DNA from: Anderseniella sp963700735
Lineage (GTDB): Bacteria; Pseudomonadota; Alphaproteobacteria; Rhizobiales; Aestuariivirgaceae
Direction: 5' to 3'
DNA: 64,000 nucleotides
Assembly: GCA_963700735.1 (NCBI GenBank)
Contig: CAVOYR010000005.1
Span: 682,001 to 746,000 of the forward strand
A program made the translations under genes and the position numbers. The notes beneath the pieces were generated by a model. The model had not been told where the DNA came from. It worked only from the letters and a program-made list of their open reading frames with translations, and searched no databases. Below are positions 8,391 through 17,332 of this stretch, one piece after another; positions within the stretch are counted from its first letter, which is position 1, and every line of letters begins with the position of its first letter.

Positions 8391-9080
8391 TCAGACCTGG
8401 TTGTGCTTGCGCGCCATGAATTCCTTGGCGGTTTCCACGGCCACGGCGGCGTCACGGCAATAGGCGTCCGCGCCGATGGCGGTCGCGAATTCCTCGTTCA
8501 GCGGCGCGCCGCCCACCAGCACGATGTAGTCATCGCGCATACCCTTTTCCTTGAGGGTGTCGATGACGACCTTCATGTAGGGCATGGTGGTGGTCAGCAG
8601 CGCCGACATGCCGAGGATGTCCGGCTGATGCTCTTCGATGGCGGCGAGGTAATTGTCGACCGGGTTGTTGATGCCGATGTTGATGACCTCGAAACCGGCC
8701 CCTTCCATCATCATGGCAACCAGGTTCTTGCCGATGTCGTGGATGTCGCCCTTCACCGTGCCGATGACCATCTTGCCGACGCGCGGGGCGCCGGTTTCAG
8801 CCAGCAGGGGCTTCAGAATGAACATGCCGGCCTTCATGGCATTGGCAGCCAGCAGCACTTCCGGCACGAACAGGATGCCATCGCGGAAGTCGATACCGAC
8901 GATGCGCATGCCTTCGACGAGGCCTTCGGTCAGGATCTTGTAGGGGGTCCAGCCGCGCTCAAGGAAAATGTGGACCAACTCCTCGATCTCTTCCTTCAGG
9001 CCGTCGTACAGGTCATCGTGCATCTGCTGCACAAGTTCGTCGTCATCCAGTGACCTGAGATCAAGATCGTCGTCGCTCAT
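8391..9080 (-). CDS. Methyltransferase cognate corrinoid protein (MtbC/MttC-like)
   Basis: 229 residues from ATG 9080, chosen because GGAGA lies nine bases upstream; a TTG one codon earlier is less likely. Residues about 15-95 form the helical cap domain, and the rest is a B12-binding Rossmann domain with the DIHDIGKN motif, whose His114 is the lower cobalt ligand, plus GMSALL and VGGAP. It shuttles the methyl group between an MttB-type enzyme and an acceptor methyltransferase in the cytoplasm. It has its own terminator and lies 5 kb from the complete MttB gene, with DUF1638 between. It is the only corrinoid protein in the window, so it is the likely partner of both MttB homologues. Confidence 0.93.
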   Translation of the reverse strand: MSDDDLDLRSLDDDELVQQMHDDLYDGLKEEIEELVHIFLERGWTPYKILTEGLVEGMRIVGIDFRDGILFVPEVLLAANAMKAGMFILKPLLAETGAPRVGKMVIGTVKGDIHDIGKNLVAMMMEGAGFEVINIGINNPVDNYLAAIEEHQPDILGMSALLTTTMPYMKVVIDTLKEKGMRDDYIVLVGGAPLNEEFATAIGADAYCRDAAVAVETAKEFMARKHNQV

Positions 9081-9339
9081 CAAAGTTCTCCATCAGGGCG
9101 CCGTGGCCAGTGGCCGTTGCATGGGGTTATGTACCGCGTTTTGTCAGGCATTCAACGTATTCTTAGCGACAACAACGTGCATGAATGCGACCGCCCGCTG
9201 CCACGGCACAATGAAACTGCTGCACTGGCTGTTGCCGGGTGGCCCGAGTGTCGTATAACCGGCCAACGCCCTGTCCCTCGGGCACCCTGCCCCCGCAAAC
9301 AAGTTTCACCAGAGCGCTGAGACGCCAGGAAGGTACCGG

Positions 9340-10599
9340 ATGAGCAACTTCTCGATCGAGCACGTGCGGGCGCAGTTTCCCGCCCTCGCCATTACCGATG
9401 ATGGCGCGGCGCGCATCTACTTCGACAACCCCGCCGGCACGCAGGTACCGCGCCAGGTCATCGACCGCGCCGTGCGTGCCATGACCGCGCAGAACGCCAA
9501 CCTGGGCGGCAGCTTCATCACCTCGCTCAAGGCCAGCGAACTCGTCGACCAGGCGCGCGTGGCGGCGGCCCAGTTCTATAACGCGCAGTCATCGTCGGAG
9601 ATCATCTTCGGGGCGAACATGACCACCATGACGCTGGCCATGTCACGCAACCTTCAGAAATCGCTAAATATTTCCAAGGGTGACGAGATTGTCCTGTCGC
9701 GCATGGACCATGATGCCAACGTGGCACCCTGGCTGCATGTGGCGTCGGATACCGGCGCCACCGTGAAGTGGCTGGACTTTGACCCGGACACCTTCGAGTT
9801 TGCCGATGACGCGTTTGATGCGGTCCTGACCGACAAGACCAAGATCGTGGCGTTCGGTCATGCCTCCAACTGCACCGGCACCATCAATGATGCCGCGGCG
9901 ATCTGCCGGAAGGCGCGCGCGGCGGGCGTGGTGTCGTATGTCGATGCGGTGCAGTCAGCGCCGCACCTGCCCATCGACGTGCAGGCCATCGGTTGCGATT
10001 TCCTGGTGTCGTCGGCCTACAAGTGGTTCGGCCCGCACATGGGGCTGATGTATGGCCGCCGCCAGCTGCTGGAAACGCTGTACAGCTACAACGTGCGCCC
10101 CGCGCTTGAGTATGGCGCACCGGGTGCGTTTGAATCCGGCACCGCACCGCGCGAAACGCTGGCGGCCATGCTGGGCGCGCTGGAGTACATCGCCTCGCTG
10201 GCCGATGACGACGCAGGCAGCGGCGTGGCCCTGTCGCGCAAGCAACTGGTCAGCGGCATGCAGAACATGCAGGCCCATGAGACGGCGCTGACCACCCAAC
10301 TGATCGGCGGGCTGACCTCCATCAAGGGGGTTAAGGTGCGCGGCATCACCAGCGCCAACGGCATGCACCGGCGCGTGCCCACGGTGTCGGTCACGGTCGA
10401 GGGCAAGAACCCGGCCGACCTTGCCGAGGCGTTCGCCCGGTCAAACATCTTCCTGTGGTCAGGCCACAACTATGCGCTGGAGCCGATCAACCGCATGGGC
10501 CTCATGGACAAGGGCGGCGTGCTGCGCATCGGCCTTGCCCACTACAACACGGCGGCTGAAGTGGACACCATGCTGGAGCGGCTGGAAGCGCTGGCCTGA
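9340..10599 (+). CDS. Cysteine desulfurase-like class V aminotransferase
   Basis: 419 residues of the PLP-dependent class V (NifS/SufS-like) fold. It starts with FPAL and YFDNPAGTQ, has the cofactor-stacking HASN segment in the middle, and carries the PLP lysine in SSAYKWFGPH (Lys228). Annotated relatives are called cysteine desulfurase-like, but many lack a shown desulfurase activity. No suf or isc scaffold gene is adjacent. It is divergent from the corrinoid gene across a 260-bp gap in which I see no further gene, and convergent with the betaine-homocysteine methyltransferase gene. A role in sulfur supply for thiol metabolism would suit the neighbourhood but is inference. Confidence 0.88.
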   Translation: MSNFSIEHVRAQFPALAITDDGAARIYFDNPAGTQVPRQVIDRAVRAMTAQNANLGGSFITSLKASELVDQARVAAAQFYNAQSSSEIIFGANMTTMTLAMSRNLQKSLNISKGDEIVLSRMDHDANVAPWLHVASDTGATVKWLDFDPDTFEFADDAFDAVLTDKTKIVAFGHASNCTGTINDAAAICRKARAAGVVSYVDAVQSAPHLPIDVQAIGCDFLVSSAYKWFGPHMGLMYGRRQLLETLYSYNVRPALEYGAPGAFESGTAPRETLAAMLGALEYIASLADDDAGSGVALSRKQLVSGMQNMQAHETALTTQLIGGLTSIKGVKVRGITSANGMHRRVPTVSVTVEGKNPADLAEAFARSNIFLWSGHNYALEPINRMGLMDKGGVLRIGLAHYNTAAEVDTMLERLEALA

Positions 10600-10602
10600 G
10601 GC

Positions 10603-11640
10603 TCAGTCTGCGCCCCTGCGGCGGCTGCCACGGCCCTCGCGGCCCCGGCGGGCCGCACCTTCGGCAGCCGTATCCGTGCCGTGTGCGAGGGCCGATACCT
10701 TGCCGAGGCGTTGCTCGACGGCTTCCACGCTGGGGCGCCCGGCCTTGCTGTAGCTGTCCAGCGAGTCGCGCATGGCGCGCACGTGCTCATAGGTGGTGCC
10801 GCAGCAGCCGCCGATGATCTTCGCCCCGGAATCAAGCGCAAGGCGGGCATAGTCGGCCATCAGTTCGGGTGTGCCGTCATAATGGATATGTCCGTCCATC
10901 CACGCCGGAATGCCGCAATTGCCCTTGGCCACGACCACGGCCTGCGGGTCGGTTTCGGTCATCGACATCACCGCTGCAACGAGCTCCGCCGCGCCGGTGC
11001 CGCAGTTGGCCCCGATGGCGTCCGGCGCCTTGTCAAGGTTTGCTGCAAGCTTTGCGTAATTGGCCGGTGTCAGGCCCATCATGGTCCGGCCATTGGTGTC
11101 AAAGCTCATGGTGGCAACCACCGGCAGCTTCGTGGTGCGCGCGCCCTCAAGGGCTGCCTTGAACTCTTCCTCGGACGAAATCGTCTCGATCCACAGCACG
11201 TCGGCGCCGCCTTCTTCCAGGGCCTTCGCCTGCTCGGTGAACGCCGCAACCGCATCCTCGTGCGACAGCGAGCCGACCGGCTGCATGATCTCGCCGGTGG
11301 GTCCTATGGAGCCGGCCACGATGACCGGACGGTCCACGGCGTCGGCTTCCTGGCGGGCCAGTTCAGCCGCCTTCCTGTTGAGCTCGCCTACCCGGGCTTG
11401 CGCGTTGTGCAACTTCAGCCGGTAGGACGAACCGCCGAACGAATTGGTCAGCACGATATCTGATCCGGCCTCGATGAACTTGCGATGCAGCGTGCGAATG
11501 CGGTCCGGGTGCTCATCATTCCAAAGCTCCGGCGCATCACCAGACTGCAGGCCGGCGGCAAACAGGTTGGTACCCGTGGCGCCGTCAGCCAGCAGCCAGT
11601 CGCGGGAGTTGAGAAGGTCGAGGAAGTTTGCGCGGGACAT
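10603..11640 (-). CDS. bmt: Betaine-homocysteine S-methyltransferase
   Basis: A 345-residue homocysteine methyltransferase-fold enzyme of the alphaproteobacterial betaine-homocysteine type: DGATGTNLF at the N terminus and zinc ligands in GANCGTG and GGCCGTT. Unlike the homologue at 3819, all three ligand cysteines are present. It transfers a methyl group from glycine betaine to homocysteine, giving methionine and dimethylglycine. The last 25 residues are a basic Arg/Gly-rich tail (RRGREGRGSRRRG) outside the catalytic barrel. The metallo-hydrolase gene lies 61 bases upstream on the same strand, so the two may be cotranscribed. Assignment to betaine rather than another methyl donor rests on overall resemblance. 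Confidence 0.88.
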   Translation of the reverse strand: MSRANFLDLLNSRDWLLADGATGTNLFAAGLQSGDAPELWNDEHPDRIRTLHRKFIEAGSDIVLTNSFGGSSYRLKLHNAQARVGELNRKAAELARQEADAVDRPVIVAGSIGPTGEIMQPVGSLSHEDAVAAFTEQAKALEEGGADVLWIETISSEEEFKAALEGARTTKLPVVATMSFDTNGRTMMGLTPANYAKLAANLDKAPDAIGANCGTGAAELVAAVMSMTETDPQAVVVAKGNCGIPAWMDGHIHYDGTPELMADYARLALDSGAKIIGGCCGTTYEHVRAMRDSLDSYSKAGRPSVEAVEQRLGKVSALAHGTDTAAEGAARRGREGRGSRRRGAD

Positions 11641-11701
11641 TGATGCGGCACCTTGTCAGGAGATCAAGTGATTTGCCCGACGCTAGCACATAAGGATTTC
11701 T

Positions 11702-12553
11702 TTATGTAGCCGATTCTTCGAAACTCGCTGCCGAGTACAGCAGGTGCATGCGGCCGTTGACGGGGGCTTCGCCGGTGTGGGGAGCGCCCTTGAGCAGCCC
11801 GCTGAGCACCTGCCCAAGCTGCTGCAGGTCGGCGTGGCTGACCACAGGCACTTCATCGATGCCATCAACGGGCTGGCCGTGCGCACATACGATCTCGACG
11901 TTTTCCGGCAGCATTTCAATGAGTTGGCGGCAAACAGCGAGGTATTGAGTCAACGACGCACCCGGTGTCTGGGCGTACAGCGCACCGCGATAGATGAAGT
12001 CCGCCGCATAAAGCCGGTTGCGGTGCGGTTCCCACAGGCTGACCGAGTCCGGCGAATGGCCGGGCGTATGGAGCACCTCAAGCCTGCGCGACCCGACAGT
12101 GATGGTCTCGCCCGGTGCAACCCATCGACCCACCTCGAACGTCGGCACCGGCAGTGCCTCGTAGTGGCCGAGGAACATGTCACCGGTGGGCGTCAGGCGG
12201 CCTGCGGTTTCGCAAGCGCGCAGCATCGGCAGGTCCGCCACCGTCACCGGGCCAAAGCTGGTGATGCCGCCCAGATGGTCAAAATGCATGTGCGAGGCAA
12301 ACGCCGTCACCTGCGCACCGGCTGCATGGCGCGCCACCAGCGGGGCAATGGGGCGGCGGCCGGAACCGGTGTCAAACAACAGCGCCTCGCCGCCGTCGCG
12401 GATCAGGTAGCTCCAGTTGCGCTGGTGATAGGCCGGCTCACCGATTGCCAGCGTGCCGTCGTCAAGCTGCCCGGTGGCGAACCAGTTGTCTTCGAGGGTC
12501 AGGCCGCCGGCTAGCCGGATTGTGTCGATGGGCAATTCGATATTGTCGCGCAT
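11702..12553 (-). CDS. MBL-fold metallo-hydrolase
   Basis: A 283-residue metallo-beta-lactamase-fold protein with the metal-binding HxHxDH motif (H88, H90, D92, H93 in HMHFDHLGG) and later histidines in HTPGHSPDS and CAHGQPVDG. Such enzymes hydrolyse esters, thioesters or lactones using two zinc or iron ions. Variants that hydrolyse homoserine lactones or glutathione thioesters look similar, so the substrate is open. No signal peptide. It is 61 bases upstream of the betaine-homocysteine methyltransferase gene on the same strand. Confidence 0.88.
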   Translation of the reverse strand: MRDNIELPIDTIRLAGGLTLEDNWFATGQLDDGTLAIGEPAYHQRNWSYLIRDGGEALLFDTGSGRRPIAPLVARHAAGAQVTAFASHMHFDHLGGITSFGPVTVADLPMLRACETAGRLTPTGDMFLGHYEALPVPTFEVGRWVAPGETITVGSRRLEVLHTPGHSPDSVSLWEPHRNRLYAADFIYRGALYAQTPGASLTQYLAVCRQLIEMLPENVEIVCAHGQPVDGIDEVPVVSHADLQQLGQVLSGLLKGAPHTGEAPVNGRMHLLYSAASFEESAT

Positions 12554-12587
12554 GCCGGCAACGCTACACCGGCGCGCCGTGTGAAGG

Positions 12588-13280
12588 CTATAGCGACGAC
12601 ATCATCCGGTCGGACACATAGAAGATGTGGGCTCCGATCTGACCGACCTTGCGGATGCGGCGGCCCCAGCCGGGCGACACCTGGTCGGTGTGGTAATGGC
12701 TGGCACGGCGCAGGCTCTCCGGCAGGCGCGCCAGTGGCGACTTGCGGCCGGCATGCGGGGCACAATTGCCATGGCACATGACCGCTTCGGCCAGGGCCAT
12801 CAGCTTGCCAAAGACCGGCATGTTGCGGGGCTTGTCTGAACGGCCATCGCAGGCAAAGGAGAATTGGCAGGCGTGTCTGCGATGCTGGTTCTCGAACACC
12901 ACGCCACAAACCGAGTTTGGGTACTTGGTGCTGGCCACGCGGTTGAGAATAACCTGTGCCACGGCGATCTGTCCGAGCTCGGACTCACCGCGCGCCTCGT
13001 GATAGAGGCCCACCGCCATGCACTGCACTTCCTCCCGCAAACGCTGCTCGCTGCTGTGTGTGGCATGTACCGCAGCAACCCTGCTTGCCGTCCGCTGTGG
13101 CACGACGACAGGCCGCAGGGTAGCAATGGCCAGTTCGGACGGATCCGACGGCTGCCATGTTTCGGTGGAAGTGAGGTGCCAGGGCCGTTCGCGCGGCGCA
13201 TCTGCCGCCATGCCCGAATTGACGCCAAGCACAAAGAGAACCAGCGCGGCCAGTGCGGCCACGGAAAAGCGCTTACCCAT
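12588..13280 (-). CDS. Cell wall hydrolase, SleB type
   Basis: 230 residues with an N-terminal signal peptide (about residues 1-25, ending GMAADA) and a C-terminal SleB/hydrolase-2 domain from about residue 85. The likely catalytic acid lies in GLYHEARGE. The later segments VILNRV, CQFSF and SHYHTDQVSPGW are typical of this family. It is expected to act on peptidoglycan in the periplasm of this Gram-negative cell, as in many alphaproteobacteria that carry SleB relatives without making spores. It is a single gene, 34 bases from the metallo-hydrolase on the same strand. Confidence 0.9.
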   Translation of the reverse strand: MGKRFSVAALAALVLFVLGVNSGMAADAPRERPWHLTSTETWQPSDPSELAIATLRPVVVPQRTASRVAAVHATHSSEQRLREEVQCMAVGLYHEARGESELGQIAVAQVILNRVASTKYPNSVCGVVFENQHRRHACQFSFACDGRSDKPRNMPVFGKLMALAEAVMCHGNCAPHAGRKSPLARLPESLRRASHYHTDQVSPGWGRRIRKVGQIGAHIFYVSDRMMSSL

Positions 13281-13431
13281 GTAGATAACCCCCGGTATTC
13301 AACTGGGGATCATGGTAAACAAGAGTCGTAAACAGCTGGTTTACTCAACCTGGAGTCGCACCTTCTGCAGACCCGGTCCGGTTGTCTGACTGGCGGTAGC
13401 CGACGGCGTACTGGCGGGGTCCCAGGACACC

Positions 13432-14334
13432 TCAGAGGAAGTAACCGTCCTCGTACACCAGGTTCGCCATGGCAACGTTCTGCAATACCACGGTTGCATT
13501 GTCCCAGGTCAGCACGGTGCTGATTCCTGCCTGACGCAACTCAATGTCAGCCAGATCGTACCCTTGCAAACCGAAGTTTGCCAATGCGAGCCGGTCCACA
13601 CCCAATTCGAAGTCCCTGATGATGTGCCGCGCACTGACATCACTGTTGAAGATGAACTCGTCGGCGCCGGTGCCACCGGAAAGCACATTCTGACCCTCGC
13701 CGCCATCGAGCCTGTCATCGCCTGCCCCGCCGACCAGACGGTCGTCACCGCCGCGGCCATTGAGTACATCGTTGCCAGCCTGGCCACGCAGTACATTGTT
13801 GCATGCATCGCCGGAAATAATGTCATTGTACGCCGTGCCGGTGACATTCTCGATGCTGACCAGCGTGTCGGTGACAACCTCCGGCGGAAACAGGCCCGAG
13901 GCAAACGAGAACGAGGCCGTGCCTGCGTCCAGGTCCACCGTGACGCCCGTCTTGATTTCCGTGCGAACCGGACGTGAAACCACGGTTATGCCAAACTCCC
14001 CGGTGAAGTTGGCTGTGTCGATGCCCTCGCCGCCGTCGAGGATGTCGGCCCCGGCGCCACCGCGCAACGTGTCGTTGCCGGCCTCGCCGTACAACCGGTC
14101 GTTGCCTGCGCCACCGGCCAGCATGTCGTTGCCGTAGAAACCCCACAGAACGTCTTCGCCTGCCCCACCGAACAGACGGTCGTTGCCTGCACCGCCCCAC
14201 AGGATGTCATTTCCGCCGTAGCCGTAGATGATATCGTCGAGCCAGTTGCCGTCGATGATGTCGTCACCCGGCGTTCCGTAGCGAACCGTTGGCGAAGATG
14301 AAACGGCGTTCAGATCGTCAGCTGTTGTGGTCAT
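13432..14334 (-). CDS. RTX calcium-binding repeat protein
   Basis: 300 residues. Two blocks of glycine/aspartate nonapeptides (GGxGxDxUx type) are visible, roughly residues 25-105 (for example GGAGNDRLFGGAGEDVLWG) and 170-220, separated by a beta-rich spacer; the C terminus ends YEDGYFL. There is no N-terminal signal peptide, as expected for type I secretion through a C-terminal signal. The repeats should fold on calcium outside the cell. No protease, lipase or hemolysin domain is seen, so it is a pure repeat protein. No type I exporter is next to it. About 170 empty bases lie upstream. Confidence 0.9.
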   Translation of the reverse strand: MTTTADDLNAVSSSPTVRYGTPGDDIIDGNWLDDIIYGYGGNDILWGGAGNDRLFGGAGEDVLWGFYGNDMLAGGAGNDRLYGEAGNDTLRGGAGADILDGGEGIDTANFTGEFGITVVSRPVRTEIKTGVTVDLDAGTASFSFASGLFPPEVVTDTLVSIENVTGTAYNDIISGDACNNVLRGQAGNDVLNGRGGDDRLVGGAGDDRLDGGEGQNVLSGGTGADEFIFNSDVSARHIIRDFELGVDRLALANFGLQGYDLADIELRQAGISTVLTWDNATVVLQNVAMANLVYEDGYFL

Positions 14335-14506
14335 GTCAGGCTGCCCCGGTTGTGTATCGGTTCAAGATTACACGCCTGACATGCATTCCCTGTGCCAGTT
14401 CACACTATGACAGAACCGCCAGTACCGGTGGTCTTCACAAATCAGCACCCTGCTGCTAACCATCCAGCCTGCTCCCTCGCATGTCGTCCAGGCCGTTCCG
14501 GAAAGG

Positions 14507-14896
14507 TTGGTTCTTGTGTTGTCGCTGCAAGCAAATCAGATCCGGCGGGCCTGCCTGGGCTTGATGATCTCGTTTGCCATGCTTTGCGCCAGCCTGAATG
14601 CGGCGCTTGCCCATCTGCCCAACAGGCTCGCCCATGCTGAACTGGACCGGCACGCCCAGCTTCAGATGGAAATTGCCGAGCATGGTCACAGCCACGATGA
14701 CGGCTTCGACGAGGAACAACATCCCGGCCATCATCACGGGCACGATGCAGAAGACCATTCCCATGATGTGCCGAACGTACCGGCTGGCGTCGTGATGCAA
14801 GGCCACATGGCCGTGCGCGACTGGCGGGACGGGCCACCTCGCAACATCAACCCTGATCCATCCTTCCGCCTGAAAAGACCACCGCGCGTTTCCTGA
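14507..14896 (+). CDS. Secreted histidine-rich protein upstream of hupE-like gene
   Basis: Up to 129 residues. The start is uncertain: TTG 14507, GTG 14516 and TTG 14519 are in frame, and the AAAGG at about 14502 best suits the latter two. A signal peptide (IRRACLGLMISFAMLCASLNAALA) is followed by a mature part with a dense histidine region (EHGHSHDDG, HPGHHHGHD, HSHDV), typical of periplasmic zinc, copper or nickel binding. The HupE-type membrane gene follows 59 bases later. I infer a periplasmic metal chaperone or buffer acting with that transporter. It is not a family I can name. Confidence 0.65.
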   Translation: MVLVLSLQANQIRRACLGLMISFAMLCASLNAALAHLPNRLAHAELDRHAQLQMEIAEHGHSHDDGFDEEQHPGHHHGHDAEDHSHDVPNVPAGVVMQGHMAVRDWRDGPPRNINPDPSFRLKRPPRVS

Positions 14897-14955
14897 ATTG
14901 TCTGAAACCGTCCGCCCCAGTGCGGCACAGTTCAATTCAACAACAGGAAACAACC

Positions 14956-15702
14956 ATGCCTTACCAACCCAGGACCGGGTTGGGCGCGGATCACCTTGAC
15001 TGGTGGCAGCGCCTCGCCCTGTGCATGACCCTGGCCCTTGCGGTGCTGCTGGCCATGATGCAGCCCGTGTTCGCCCATGCCGTCGCAGAAGGCGACAAGG
15101 GCTACATCCAGGAAATCTATGGCGTTCACTTCATCCCGTTCATGTATCTCGGGGCGAAGCACATGATCACCGGATATGACCACCTGCTCTTTTTGGCCGG
15201 TGTCATCTTCTTTCTCTACAAGCTGAAGCACATCGGCATCTACGTGACCCTGTTCGCCATCGGTCACTCCCTGACGATGATCATCGGCGTCTATTACGAC
15301 ATCAAGATCAGCTCGTTCCTGATCGATGCGATCATCGGCCTGTCTGTCGTCTACAAGGCGCTGGACAACATGGGGGCCTACCAGCGCTGGTTCGGCTTCC
15401 AGCCCAACACCAAGGCGGCGACCTTCATCTTCGGTCTGTTCCACGGCTTTGGCCTGGCCACCAAGGTGCAGGAATACGACATCGCCGAGGATGGGCTGCT
15501 GACCAACCTGATCGCGTTCAACATCGGTGTCGAGATCGGCCAGCTTCTCGCCCTTGCCGCCATCCTGATCGCAATGAGCTACTGGCGCCGGACCGAAAGC
15601 TTCTGGCGCCATGCCTACACCGCCAACGTCGCAATGATGACCGCTGGATTCATACTCACCGGCATGCATCTGACCGGCTATTTCGTCACTCCCACACACT
15701 GA
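14956..15702 (+). CDS. HupE/UreJ-family membrane protein (putative metal permease)
   Basis: 248 residues from ATG 14956, with AGGAAA upstream; an earlier GTG is open but weaker. It has one N-terminal hydrophobic segment that may be a signal peptide (ending VFAHAVAEG), then about six membrane helices. The conserved family motif GYDHLLFL follows KHMIT, and a second histidine motif is FGLFHGFGLA. HupE/UreJ proteins transport nickel or cobalt in hydrogenase and urease clusters; this longer subgroup is often outside such clusters. With a His-rich secreted protein before it and an anchored protein after it, import or export of a divalent metal is the best guess. Cobalt would suit the corrinoid-dependent region nearby. 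Confidence 0.85.
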   Translation: MPYQPRTGLGADHLDWWQRLALCMTLALAVLLAMMQPVFAHAVAEGDKGYIQEIYGVHFIPFMYLGAKHMITGYDHLLFLAGVIFFLYKLKHIGIYVTLFAIGHSLTMIIGVYYDIKISSFLIDAIIGLSVVYKALDNMGAYQRWFGFQPNTKAATFIFGLFHGFGLATKVQEYDIAEDGLLTNLIAFNIGVEIGQLLALAAILIAMSYWRRTESFWRHAYTANVAMMTAGFILTGMHLTGYFVTPTH

Positions 15703-15709
15703 GGTTCAA

Positions 15710-16351
15710 ATGTTCAATTCTGAAAGACCCACAAGGGAAGAGCTGCCGTCTTCGGCACAGCTGCTGAAATCCACCGTCATTGCCATCATCACGGCAATTG
15801 CGATCCTGATCACCGTCGTGCTGCCGGCGGAGTACGCGATTGACCCGACCGGGGTGGGTCGCATGCTGCAGCTCACCGAGATGGGCGAGATCAAGCAGCA
15901 GCTTGCCGAAGAGGCCGAAAAGGACCATCAGCAGGAAGAGCAGAAGGCGCCTTCAGGCAACACGTCCGGCAGCCTGTTCAACGGCCTTTTCGCCATGTTC
16001 ATCGGCTCGGCGCAGGCCCAGTCATCCACGCCTGCCTGGACCGACGAGATCAGCTACACGCTGGAACCTGGCAAGGGCATCGAGGTCAAGCTGGTCATGG
16101 AGAAGGACGGCGAGGTCGAGTTCAAGTGGGTCGCCGAGGGCGGCAAGCTGAACTACGACATGCACGGCGATGCATCGGGCCAGGAAACCAGCTACAAGAA
16201 GGGCCGCGGCGTACCGGGCGATGAAGGTGTGTTGAAAGCCGGATATACCGGCAAGCACGGCTGGTTCTGGCGCAACCGCGACAAGCAGGACGTCAAGGTG
16301 ACGCTGTTCGTACGCGGTGCCTACAGCGAAGTCATCCGGCCCAAACAGTAA
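15710..16351 (+). CDS. Single-span membrane anchor protein paired with HupE-like permease
   Basis: 213 residues, starting eight bases after the permease gene. One hydrophobic helix at about residues 20-42 is followed by a charged, probably coiled segment (MGEIKQQLAEEAEKDHQQEEQ) and an outside domain from about residue 100, rich in Lys and aromatic residues (FKWVAEGG, GKHGWFWRN). Proteins of this layout are annotated as transmembrane anchor proteins and regularly follow HupE-type genes. The outer domain may serve as a periplasmic partner of the permease; this is inference from the tight pairing. Confidence 0.8.
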   Translation: MFNSERPTREELPSSAQLLKSTVIAIITAIAILITVVLPAEYAIDPTGVGRMLQLTEMGEIKQQLAEEAEKDHQQEEQKAPSGNTSGSLFNGLFAMFIGSAQAQSSTPAWTDEISYTLEPGKGIEVKLVMEKDGEVEFKWVAEGGKLNYDMHGDASGQETSYKKGRGVPGDEGVLKAGYTGKHGWFWRNRDKQDVKVTLFVRGAYSEVIRPKQ

Positions 16352-16360
16352 CGCATAAAC

Positions 16361-16391
16361 TGCCATCACCGGCCAATTGCCGGTGGTGGCA
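16361..16391. terminator. Hairpin between convergent genes
   Basis: A long stem, TGCCATCACCGGC against GCCGGTGGTGGCA with one G-T type mismatch and loop CAATT, fills the gap between the anchor-protein gene (plus) and the dmsC-like gene (minus). There is no T run, so it is a structural candidate for a two-way terminator only. Confidence 0.45.
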
Positions 16392-16393
16392 AG

Positions 16394-17332
16394 TCACACC
16401 GCCTGCTCACCATAGAACAGCGTGACCACGTGCTTGGCCTGCGCGAAGAACAGCCAGCGTTCCATCGCCACGGCCACGCCCGTCATCACCACGGCGAGCA
16501 CCGCCAGTACCGGTGCGGCCGCCCCTCCCGCACTGAACGCCAGCCACACCGCCACAAGCGAGGCCGCCAGCAGTGCCAGGCAGATCATGCGCAGTTTGGC
16601 AGCATGCTTGCGCGCCACCCTGAAGCCCATTTCGCGCTGCACGAAGTTCTCGCTGGTGTGTGGCAGTTCCCACTGGCGCACCGAGCCGCCAAGACCGGTC
16701 GCATCGCCCATGGTGTATTTCGGTTTCATGCGGTCGATGCTGGTCCAGTAGGCAAGCTTGGCAAGCCCGGCGAGGCCAAGCGCAACGATGGTTATTACGC
16801 CCAGTGCCGGGATACCCGACCGGCCGAACAACGACGCCAGTGCAAACAGCAGCACCGCGCCGGTTGCCAGAGCGAACAGGATGTACACCGGCACCACCAT
16901 GACGTGGTGCCACTGGCGGATGGTCGGCAGCGAGGCATAGATCATCGCGGTGGTGAACACCGTGACCATGGCCATGAATGCCGTCAGGTAGCCGGTCACC
17001 GCAATCAGGGTGTCGTTGCCGCCCAGCACCCACAGCAGGCCGAACAGGCAGGCGGGGATGTAGGTTGCCACCGCCGCCACGCCTTCGCGCGACAGCCAAC
17101 TGGTGCGCCACTGCGAGAATGCCCGCCAGGCGCGTTCGGGGTGACCGAGGTGAAAGGTGGACGCCAGCAGGCCGACCGTGACGAGGCCAAGCGCCAGCAG
17201 CATTGCCGTTGCGCCAAACCAGAAGCTCGAGACCTGGCCGTGGCTCGCACCGGTCAGGCCCAGCAAGGCCAGCAAGCCATAACCGGCACCGGACGCCGTG
17301 GTGAACAGGATGACGGAATACGCAGGATGCAT
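16394..17332 (-). CDS. DmsC-like membrane anchor subunit
   Basis: 312 residues with about eight membrane helices, resembling DmsC, the quinone-reactive anchor of DMSO-reductase-type complexes. The N terminus begins HPAYSVILFTTASGAG. It would link the iron-sulfur B subunit to the quinone pool in the cytoplasmic membrane. Its start overlaps the stop of the B gene (TGATG), giving tight coupling. It is the last gene of the A-B-C operon. Confidence 0.88.
   Translation of the reverse strand: MHPAYSVILFTTASGAGYGLLALLGLTGASHGQVSSFWFGATAMLLALGLVTVGLLASTFHLGHPERAWRAFSQWRTSWLSREGVAAVATYIPACLFGLLWVLGGNDTLIAVTGYLTAFMAMVTVFTTAMIYASLPTIRQWHHVMVVPVYILFALATGAVLLFALASLFGRSGIPALGVITIVALGLAGLAKLAYWTSIDRMKPKYTMGDATGLGGSVRQWELPHTSENFVQREMGFRVARKHAAKLRMICLALLAASLVAVWLAFSAGGAAAPVLAVLAVVMTGVAVAMERWLFFAQAKHVVTLFYGEQAV

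Noticed and set aside
10601..11700. SAM or cobalamin riboswitch before the methyltransferase genes
   Set aside because: The upstream gaps (61 bases before bmt, 260 before the corrinoid gene) show no recognisable B12-box or SAM-II consensus.
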